In this document: positions 13,365 through 18,840 of the stretch, in pieces
How positions within the stretch are numbered: the first letter of the stretch is position 1
Layout of the letters: each line of letters opens with the position of its first letter
Source of the DNA: Treponema sp. UBA4319
GTDB taxonomy: Bacteria; Spirochaetota; Spirochaetia; Treponematales; Treponemataceae
Length of the DNA stretch: 18,840 nucleotides
Direction: 5' to 3'
Assembly (NCBI GenBank): GCA_002393865.1
Contig: DGUD01000013.1
Location: 1 to 18,840 of the forward strand
Translations under genes and position numbers: made by a program
Notes under the pieces: model-generated
Told to the model about the DNA's origin: nothing
What the model saw: only the letters and a program-made list of their open reading frames with translations
Databases searched by the model: none

Positions 13365-14909
13365 ATGGATATTCTGGATGAAATCGTCGCGAGGCGGCGG
13401 GCTGACATTGCCGCGCTGGGCTACACCTATGGTTGCTCCGTGCCGGAAAAGCGGATGCGGGGGGCTCCCGTGCCCTTTGTGGCGGCAAAGGGTGCCGTGC
13501 TTGAGGTAAAACGCGCGTCTCCGAGCAAGGGGGATATTGCCCCCGGCCTTGATGCTGCCCGGACAGCCGCCGGTTATGCCGCCGCCGGGGCTGCCGCAGT
13601 CTCCGTGCTGACCGAGCGGAATTTCTTTAAGGGCTCGCTGGACGATTTGTGCGCCGTCTGCCGCGCCGTGGATGCGTATGCCGCTGAGTCCGGCGCTCCC
13701 CGTGCCGCGGTGCTCCGCAAGGATTTTTTGCTTGTGCCGGAAGAGCTTGACGTCGCCTACCGCTGCGGGGCTGACGCCGTGCTGCTCATCGCGCGCATCC
13801 TTGACAAGGGACCGCTGGTCGCGATGGCGCGCAGGTGCGCGGAGCTCGGCATGACGGCTTTTATAGAGCTCCGGCTGGAAGAAGACCTGGAGAAGCTTGC
13901 TGCCGTGGCTGCTACGGTGGACAGCCGCTTTGTCGTCTGCGGCGTCAATGCGCGGGATCTGAAGGACTTTTCCATAGACCTGCTGGTTCCTGCGGGGCTA
14001 CTGGACAGCATCCGGCGCATTATGGGTAGCGCTGCCAGAGTCGTCTTTGAGAGCGGTATCCGTACGCCCCGCGCGGCAGCCTTTGCGGGTAGTCTTGGCT
14101 TTACGGGCATGCTCCTTGGCGAGGCCGCCGCCCGCAATCCCGGCGATGCGGCAGCTCTTGTCGCGGCCTTTACGGGCAGCGTTGCGCGCGAGGGCGGCAA
14201 AAACGCGGGGCAGTGGCTGCGCTTTGCCGCAAAGCTACGGGAGCGCTCGCTGGCTGCCCGGCAGCGCCCCTTTGTCAAGGTCTGCGGGCTGACTGCGGAG
14301 CGCGATGCCTTGCTGGCGGCAGAGCTGGGGGCTGACTTTCTTGGCTTTGTATGCAGCGCCGGCAGCCCCCGCCGCGCTGCTGCCACGGAGATGCGCGCCG
14401 TGGATGCTTCCCTGCGCTCGGCGGGGCTGCGGCACAGTGTGTGCACGGTGGGTGTCGTTACCGATATAGCCAGCGCGGAGGCGCGGGAGGCGTATGCACT
14501 GCAGGACGATGGCGTGCTTGACTTTATCCAGCTGCACGGCTGCATGCCGCAGTTCCTTGCGGCTGAGCCCGCTGACAGGGCGCATTATGCGGCGGTGAAC
14601 GTGATGGGCGAGGACGATATCGGGCAGCTTGAGGCGCTGTGCCGGGAAGGGGTGCCGCGGATTCTTATCGACGCCCGCAGCGGCTCTGCGCCCGGCGGCA
14701 CGGGATGCCGTATTCCGGACGAGCTGGTCGCCGAGGCTTCCAGAAAGACAAAGCTGTGGCTTGCGGGCGGCATTACGCCGGACAACGTCGGGGAAGTAGC
14801 GGCCCGTTTCTGCCCGGAGCTGGTGGATGTGGCCAGCGGCGTCGAGGCCTCCCCCGGCCGCAAAGATGCGGAAAAGCTAGCCGCTCTGTTCCGCGCGCTG
14901 GGCGCATGA
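13365..14909 (+). CDS. trpCF: TrpC-TrpF fusion: indole-glycerol-phosphate synthase plus phosphoribosylanthranilate isomerase
   Basis: The 514-aa protein joins two (beta/alpha)8 barrels that catalyse consecutive steps: TrpF isomerises phosphoribosylanthranilate and TrpC closes the indole ring. TrpC (about 1-270) shows EVKR with E47 and K49, SPSKG with K55, VLTE with E84, LRKDF with K119, GVNARDL with N195 and ESGI with E229. TrpF (about 303-514) shows KVCGLT with catalytic C307, FIQLHG (387-392), LIDAR with D436, LAGGITPDNV and DVASGVEASPG. The order matches the enterobacterial fusion. It is rich in alanine. GGAGG (13352-13356) is eight bases before the ATG. It is cut off from trpGD by the antisense fliN-like gene, so it probably has its own promoter. 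trpA and trpB do not follow. Confidence 0.95.
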   Translation: MDILDEIVARRRADIAALGYTYGCSVPEKRMRGAPVPFVAAKGAVLEVKRASPSKGDIAPGLDAARTAAGYAAAGAAAVSVLTERNFFKGSLDDLCAVCRAVDAYAAESGAPRAAVLRKDFLLVPEELDVAYRCGADAVLLIARILDKGPLVAMARRCAELGMTAFIELRLEEDLEKLAAVAATVDSRFVVCGVNARDLKDFSIDLLVPAGLLDSIRRIMGSAARVVFESGIRTPRAAAFAGSLGFTGMLLGEAAARNPGDAAALVAAFTGSVAREGGKNAGQWLRFAAKLRERSLAARQRPFVKVCGLTAERDALLAAELGADFLGFVCSAGSPRRAAATEMRAVDASLRSAGLRHSVCTVGVVTDIASAEAREAYALQDDGVLDFIQLHGCMPQFLAAEPADRAHYAAVNVMGEDDIGQLEALCREGVPRILIDARSGSAPGGTGCRIPDELVAEASRKTKLWLAGGITPDNVGEVAARFCPELVDVASGVEASPGRKDAEKLAALFRALGA

Positions 14910-15029
14910 GCAGGGCTCCGTCATAAAAACAAAGGCGCGTTCCCGGCGGAGAGTCCTCCGGCACCGCTCTTTTTTCCTGCTGCATCTTTGTTTCTGCAAA
15001 GAAGAAAAAAATTGTGTCTTTGCTGTAAC

Positions 15030-15057
15030 TTTGAGGCGGGAATATCGTTTGTATAAG
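15030..15057 (+). promoter_or_regulatory. Possible promoter of a small RNA
   Basis: TTTGAG/TTGAGG (15030-15036) and TATAAG (15052-15057). The spacing is 15-16 bases, slightly short. Confidence 0.35.
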
Positions 15058-15063
15058 TGAAAA

Positions 15064-15135
15064 GCAACGGCACTTTGCACATAAAACTCCTTGACCGGCT
15101 GCATGACGGACGTCTTGCAGCCGTTCCTTTTTTTA
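15064..15135 (+). ncRNA. Candidate small RNA of about 70 nt
   Basis: A possible promoter and a strong terminator bracket about 33 unstructured bases, with no open reading frame of note. The alternative is that the hairpin is only the terminator of trpCF, 187 bases upstream. The preceding stretch (14910-15029) holds a weak CGGAG/CTCCG hairpin followed by a T-run (14946-14975) and the overlapping arms TCTTTG, CAAAGA and TCTTTGC (14985-15023), which could form two exclusive hairpins. Confidence 0.3.
15097..15135 (+). terminator. Strong terminator downstream of trpCF
   Basis: CGGCTGCA (15097-15104) pairs with TGCAGCCG (15117-15124). An inner GAC/GTC pair extends the stem, and TTCCTTTTTTT follows. 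Confidence 0.85.
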
Positions 15136-15136
15136 G

Positions 15137-15172
15137 GCGGCGGCGGGAAGTGCCGGACCTATGCCGCCGCCC
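15137..15172 (-). other. GC-rich hairpin at the 3' end of the repeat-protein gene
   Basis: GGCGGCGGC (15137-15145) and GCCGCCGCC (15164-15172) are perfect 9-bp arms, ten bases past the stop codon on the minus strand. No U-tract follows, so it may protect the 3' end rather than terminate. Confidence 0.45.
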
Positions 15173-15181
15173 GCAGGAATA

Positions 15182-16990
15182 CTACTTGCTGCCTTCCTCC
15201 GTCTTGTCTTTGTTTTTGCCGAACAAATCTTTGACCTTGTTGACGCCCTTGTCCTTGTAGACCTTCATCTTGTCTATGCCTTCCTGCAGCGTCTCCGGCT
15301 TTTTGTTTGCCCGCGCTTCGGCGATGGCTTCCGCGGCCTCTTTGTTCGCCTCGCTCCCGCTGCGCACGAGCACGTAGGAATTCCCCTGCTTTGCGCTGAT
15401 TGCGGCACGCACTGCTTCGGAGAATGTGCCGGGCGCATGCTCGAATATGTCCTTGAGCGCGGCGTCCTCCGCGCTGGGGCTGCCGCCTGCCGGAAGCTTG
15501 CAGTAGCGGTAGCTGTCTCCGCCGCTTTCCTTCCATGTGCCGCTTGCGTCCTTGACATAGGCGGCGGGGAGTCCGTCCCGTATGCTGGCAAAGTTGCACA
15601 GCTCGTGGATGTCCATGTCGATTTCTTTCAGCCGGGCCGCATCCACCGTCCCTGCGCTGACGAGGAGGGCGGAGTACATGCGGCCGGTCGCGAGCGCGGT
15701 GTCGCTGTCAAATTCGTAGTAGGCGAGCGTCGTGTTCTCCGTGGCCTCTGCCGCGAGCGCCGCGCAGGATGCGAAGCGGGCGATGTCCGCCGTCCGCTGG
15801 GCTTCCGTGCTGGTCTTGCTGCCGTTCTGCGCGGCGGACTGCCAGCTTGCGGCGTCTTTTTTTGCCTGCGCTGCTTCTGCCGTCCGCGTGCGTGCATCTG
15901 CCATGGACTGCTCCGCTGCGGCTTTCCATGCTGCGGCGTCGCTCTTTGCCTGCGCTTCCGCGGCTTTGCTGGCCTTTGCCTCCGCCTGGGCGTCTTCCGC
16001 CGCGCTCTTCCATGCGGCCGCTTCCTTTATCGCCCGTGTCTCCGCGGCCTTGCTGGCCTTTGCCTCTGCCTGCGCCTGCTCCGCGGCAGCTTTCCATGTG
16101 GCGGCTTCCTTCTTGTACTGCTCGGCGCTCGCCTTCCATGAGGCTGCGTCCCCGCTCAGCTTTGTGCCCGTGCTGCTGCCTGCGCTGCCCGCCGCAAAGA
16201 GTGCCGCGGTCTCCGCCAGCGCATCGCGGTCGGGGGATACGCCGCCTTCCGTGCTGAAGAGCACTTCCGATGCTTTCCATGAGCGCCCGGACTTGAGCCA
16301 GACGCCTGACGGCGTGATTTTTGAGCCGCCCGCATCGATTGCCTTCATCGCGTTGCGGCTCACGCCCTTGAATTCAAAATTGGTGTAGTCGCCCACAGCC
16401 TTGCGCTCGCTGGTGAGCAGCGTCGTTCCGTTCCGGTCGCTCACGCCGAACTGGACGCTGTAGTCCTCGCTGCTCGCGTCCGTCCAGCCGGAAGGAATGC
16501 CGCTCCATCCGCTGCTGCGGCTTTTTCCGTAGCCTTCCGATACGATGTCCTTGATATGCCGGTATTTGCTGCTTTCCCACGACCATGCGCCCACGCGGTA
16601 CTGCGCCGTGCGGGATGCCATGTCCAGCCCCGCCAGCTGCGGCGTACCGATGGTAAATCCGAAGGGGCAGTGCTCCTGCCAGTACTGCTGGTAGTCCCGG
16701 TACAGCGCCATCCAGCCGTCGTACAGGTCGAACGCGTCGTAGCTTTTGTCCTGCCCCGGTTTTCCGCTTTGGATGAGGGCACTCAGCCTGTTGTATGCCG
16801 TAAGGGCGCCCTGTGCCTGTGAGGGGGCCGCGTTCATCGCGTCCCAGTAGCTGCCCAGCGCATGGATGTATTGCCCGGCGTCCTCATACGCCTGTGCCTG
16901 CTCGAATAGCGTGCCGTATGCCTGCGCCGACGCTGCCCCTGCCACGAGCAGCGAGAGCATGGCGGCTGCAATCAGTTTTCTTACTGTCAT
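15182..16990 (-). CDS. Secreted repeat protein with coiled-coil domain, unknown function
   Basis: The protein is 602 aa from ATG 16990, chosen because a clear signal peptide then starts at residue 1: VRK, a hydrophobic core, and AASA with cleavage near residue 22; GGGGG lies eight bases upstream. There is no lipobox, so it is probably periplasmic or exported. Residues about 25-75 look TPR-like (FEQAQAYEDAGQYIHALGSYWDAM). A Trp/Ser-rich beta-type domain follows (about 105-245). Residues 282-400 are an alanine-rich coiled coil with three 28-residue repeats. A domain with C409, C465 and C497 follows, and the C-terminus is lysine-rich. The gene lies between two terminators and is transcribed alone. 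I do not recognise the family; a structural or envelope role is a guess. Confidence 0.8.
   Translation of the reverse strand: MTVRKLIAAAMLSLLVAGAASAQAYGTLFEQAQAYEDAGQYIHALGSYWDAMNAAPSQAQGALTAYNRLSALIQSGKPGQDKSYDAFDLYDGWMALYRDYQQYWQEHCPFGFTIGTPQLAGLDMASRTAQYRVGAWSWESSKYRHIKDIVSEGYGKSRSSGWSGIPSGWTDASSEDYSVQFGVSDRNGTTLLTSERKAVGDYTNFEFKGVSRNAMKAIDAGGSKITPSGVWLKSGRSWKASEVLFSTEGGVSPDRDALAETAALFAAGSAGSSTGTKLSGDAASWKASAEQYKKEAATWKAAAEQAQAEAKASKAAETRAIKEAAAWKSAAEDAQAEAKASKAAEAQAKSDAAAWKAAAEQSMADARTRTAEAAQAKKDAASWQSAAQNGSKTSTEAQRTADIARFASCAALAAEATENTTLAYYEFDSDTALATGRMYSALLVSAGTVDAARLKEIDMDIHELCNFASIRDGLPAAYVKDASGTWKESGGDSYRYCKLPAGGSPSAEDAALKDIFEHAPGTFSEAVRAAISAKQGNSYVLVRSGSEANKEAAEAIAEARANKKPETLQEGIDKMKVYKDKGVNKVKDLFGKNKDKTEEGSK
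15854..16105 (-). repeat. Three 84-bp tandem repeats (28 residues each)
   Basis: Residues 296-323, 324-351 and 352-379 are homologous units. A tryptophan marks each (W299, W327, W355, then W383), with W285 a half unit (14 residues) earlier. The pattern AAxWKxAAE...AKASKAAE is four heptads long, which fits a coiled coil. Units 1 and 2 are nearly identical, which points to recent duplication. Confidence 0.85.
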
Positions 16991-17019
16991 ACCAAAAGCC
17001 CCCGGAAAATGAATTGCGG

Positions 17020-17052
17020 CAGTTTCAAAATCCAGACGGTCTTTTGAAACTG
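17020..17052. promoter_or_regulatory. 11-bp perfect inverted repeat upstream of the repeat-protein gene
   Basis: CAGTTTCAAAA (17020-17030) and TTTTGAAACTG (17042-17052) enclose 11 bases. It lies 30-62 bases before the start codon at 16990. It could be an operator or a 5' leader hairpin. No clear -10/-35 pair is visible nearby. Confidence 0.55.
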
Positions 17053-17090
17053 GCTCGATTGAATCGTGCGGATGTACCTGCCGCGGCAGC

Positions 17091-17121
17091 AAAAAGCCTG
17101 CTGTTCCGCAGGCTCTTTTTT
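17091..17121. terminator. Bidirectional terminator between hisAIE and the repeat-protein gene
   Basis: AGCCTGC (17095-17101) and GCAGGCT (17108-17114) form a perfect stem with loop TGTTCC. A-run on the left and T-run on the right make it work on either strand. It probably ends the his transcript. Confidence 0.8.
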
Positions 17122-17281
17122 GTGTCGCACAGGCTGAATGAAGGCAACGCCTTGCCCCCCATTGCTTAATATCGTCAGAATTCCGGCGGAAAGGCAGCCC
17201 TAAAACACAGCTCTGGGGATTTTTTAAGGAAGCGGCAAAAATGTGCCGCCCGCCGCAGTCGCTATGTCCGGCCGGCTGCCC

Positions 17282-18580
17282 TTAGTGCTCCTTGTGGCGG
17301 CGGTCAAGCTCGTCGTAGATGTCCTGCCACGTGACGCCTTCTTTGTACATGAGCACGCTGATAAAGTAGAGCACGTCTGCGGCCTCCCAGATGACGTCCT
17401 TCTTGTCCTCCGCTTCCGTCAGCTCCTCGGCTTCCTCCATGACCTTCTCGCGCACGCGCTTGTCGTTGAGCGTGGCGGTGTAGCTTCCGGGGCGCGGGTT
17501 TGCAAAGCGGTCGGCGATGGTTGCGTACAGGCGCTCCATGCTGCTGCGTTCGTCCGGAGCGCTGCCAAAGCAGGTGAAGCTGCCGGTGTGGCAGACGCCG
17601 CCGTGCGGCTCCACGGTGGCCAGTATGGTGTCGCGGTCGCAGTCTGCGCGCAGCTTCTGCACGGCAAGGAAGTGCCCGCTCGTCTCGCCCTTTGTCCACA
17701 GCGTATTGCGCGTGCGGCTCCAGAAGGTGAGCTGCTTTGTCTCCATCGTCTTTGCCAGCGCCTCTTTGTTCGCGTAGCCGTGCATGAGCACTTCCCCTGC
17801 GGGGCTCTGCGCTATGACGGGAATCATGCCGCCGGTCTTCTCCCAGTCCAGACAGGCTGAAAAGCAGTCCTCAAGACGGACTGCCCCCGTGTAGAGCGCC
17901 ATGCCCAGCTGCACGTCGCAGCCTGCCTTTTCCAGCGCCGCAACCTGCTCCAGCGAGTTGACGCCCCCGGCGGCTACCACGCGGCAGTGCACGGCTTCCC
18001 GCAGGGCGCGCACCATATCCATGTCCGTGCCCTCCATGCAGCCTTCCTTCTCCACGCAGGTAAAGAGTAGCTCGCTCGCGAACTTCTCTGCCTCCCGTGC
18101 GCCGGCTATGAGCGGAACGTCGATGGTCTCCGTCCAGCCGCGCACGGCAATCTTTCCGTGTATCGCGTCCACCGAGATGATGATGCGCTGCTTGCCGATG
18201 GCTTCTGCCAGTTTGCCGAGGAATTCCGTGTCCAGCGGGGATTCCCCTGCGGCCGGGGCTTTTTTCCACGCTGCGGAGCCGATGATGACTTTTTCCGCTC
18301 CGAGCGAGATAAGCTCCTTTGCTTTCTTGATGTCGCGGATTCCTCCGCCGACCCGCACGTTACCTTTGCGCAGCAGCGACTTCAGAAGCTCCGTGTTGGG
18401 GGTATTCCCCTTTTCGTCCGTGTTCCGGAGCGCCGCATCAAGATCGATGACGGCGACCTCCCCGTATGTGTTGAAGCCGGCGATGAGCTTGTCCGCGTCA
18501 TCGCGCTGGAGCACGAGATCCTTGCCGTTTTTCAGCTGGACGACGTGCCCGCCTTTCAAATCTATAGAAGAAATAACCAT
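17282..18580 (-). CDS. HisA-HisI-HisE trifunctional fusion
   Basis: The 432-aa protein carries three histidine-pathway activities. Residues 1-245 are a HisA-type barrel (ProFAR isomerase, step 4): catalytic-type aspartates D7 and D138, phosphate-binding GGGI (78-81) and AAGGV (203-207); HisA fits better than HisF because of RGWTE (147-151). Residues about 250-345 are HisI (phosphoribosyl-AMP cyclohydrolase, step 3): FWSRTRNTLWTKGETSG (286-302), DCDRD (313-317) for metal and GVCHTGSFTCF (328-338) with zinc ligand C330. Residues about 347-432 are HisE (phosphoribosyl-ATP pyrophosphatase, step 2), with EEAEE (382-386) and EAADVLYF (399-406). HisIE fusions are common; HisA joined in front is unusual to my knowledge. 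A TAGAAT ends six bases before the ATG, suggesting a leaderless mRNA. Confidence 0.93.
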   Translation of the reverse strand: MVISSIDLKGGHVVQLKNGKDLVLQRDDADKLIAGFNTYGEVAVIDLDAALRNTDEKGNTPNTELLKSLLRKGNVRVGGGIRDIKKAKELISLGAEKVIIGSAAWKKAPAAGESPLDTEFLGKLAEAIGKQRIIISVDAIHGKIAVRGWTETIDVPLIAGAREAEKFASELLFTCVEKEGCMEGTDMDMVRALREAVHCRVVAAGGVNSLEQVAALEKAGCDVQLGMALYTGAVRLEDCFSACLDWEKTGGMIPVIAQSPAGEVLMHGYANKEALAKTMETKQLTFWSRTRNTLWTKGETSGHFLAVQKLRADCDRDTILATVEPHGGVCHTGSFTCFGSAPDERSSMERLYATIADRFANPRPGSYTATLNDKRVREKVMEEAEELTEAEDKKDVIWEAADVLYFISVLMYKEGVTWQDIYDELDRRHKEH

Positions 18581-18586
18581 GCCCCC

Positions 18587-18592
18587 ATTCTA
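18587..18592 (-). promoter_or_regulatory. -10 box of hisAIE
   Basis: TAGAAT on the minus strand, six bases before ATG 18580, places the transcription start at or next to the A of ATG. The -35 is weak (TAGCAA-like). Confidence 0.45.
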
Positions 18593-18687
18593 GCAGAAAA
18601 GCGCGGCTCTTGCTAGGGCTGCAGTGCTTTCTTATGCCGGAGCCTTGTGCTTTGCGGACGGGGGAAAGCCGAAAAAACTGCGCTCCC

Positions 18688-18736
18688 GGCAGGGAGGGGG
18701 TATCTGATTCTGGCAGGAGGGGTATCTGATTCTGGC
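18688..18736. repeat. Two tandem copies of a 24-bp-spaced repeat
   Basis: GGC-purine run-TATCTGATTCTGGC occurs at 18688-18714 and 18712-18736 and shares the central GGC. Only the length of the G-rich run differs. The copies lie about 110-155 bases upstream of hisAIE and could be paired sites for a DNA-binding protein. Confidence 0.65.
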
Positions 18737-18786
18737 GGAAAATTGCGTTTTTTTTCCGCAGGAGCTGCGCAAAACGCAGTTCCTGC
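18735..18786. other. Strong overlapping hairpins at the right edge
   Basis: GCAGGAGCTGCG (18758-18769) and CGCAGTTCCTGC (18775-18786) give a 12-bp stem with one G:U pair and loop CAAAA. An overlapping hairpin GCGGAAAA/TTTTCCGC (18735-18742, 18752-18759) competes for two bases. Neither is followed by a U-tract on either strand, so these are not ordinary terminators. No gene is supported from 18593 to the window end. Confidence 0.5.
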
Positions 18787-18840
18787 ATGGATATATACGG
18801 GCAGGAGCCTTTGTGCCGGGCGCGAGCCGCTGCGGCGGTA

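Noticed and set aside
15161..16141. 326-codon plus-strand frame with Cys/Leu/Gly-rich repeats opposite the repeat protein
   Set aside because: Its repeats merely mirror the 84-bp DNA repeats of the minus-strand gene, which has a signal peptide and ribosome binding site.
18498..18788. 96-codon minus-strand frame over the start of hisAIE
   Set aside because: It overlaps the his promoter and N-terminus, encodes the tandem repeat as low-complexity peptide, and has no ribosome binding site.

Overview
The window is high-GC bacterial DNA that reads like a spirochaete, most likely a Treponema relative. The clues are a FliN-type flagellar switch protein, a spirochaete-style lipoprotein, an EarP/EF-P pair, and two paralogous CASTOR/POLLUX-like channel genes followed by a cyclic-nucleotide-binding gene. 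The genus is an inference from gene content and general knowledge; no search was run.

Left part (1-5690). A promoter and tRNA-Leu(CAA) on + meet a convergent comM (YifB family) gene on -. comM is divergent from an iron-dependent alcohol dehydrogenase, which overlaps earP, the arginine rhamnosyltransferase for elongation factor P. efp follows with its own good promoter, and its protein carries the Arg32 that EarP modifies. A tRNA-Arg(CCU) lies behind efp. Two hairpin terminators then separate this block from the genes on the other strand.

Middle part (5681-9354, all on -). Two tandem paralogous two-TM/RCK-type channel genes and a soluble cyclic-nucleotide-binding protein form a tight operon, read from 8553 to 5681. 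The pore loops of both channels lack the TVGYGD potassium signature but keep the same length and spacing. Upstream lie a 423-base leader/intergenic stretch with dyads and hairpins, then a small lipoprotein gene.

Right part (9595-18580). Tryptophan genes trpE, trpGD (fused) and trpCF (fused) run on +, starting from a strong promoter that carries two perfect dyads. A fliN-like gene on - is wedged between trpGD and trpCF; it and trpCF may share one palindromic -10 element. trpA and trpB are absent from the window. On - come a secreted, alanine-rich protein of unknown function with three 28-residue tandem repeats, and a rare-looking HisA-HisI-HisE fusion covering steps 2, 3 and 4 of histidine synthesis.

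How the parts work together. EarP and EF-P form a modification/translation pair. The trp set converts chorismate to indole-glycerol phosphate. The his fusion handles three consecutive steps. The two channels plus the cNMP-binding protein are the best candidate for an undescribed system: a possible heteromeric ion channel served by a separately encoded nucleotide sensor. Several genes also have a -10 box so close to the start codon that leaderless mRNAs are likely.
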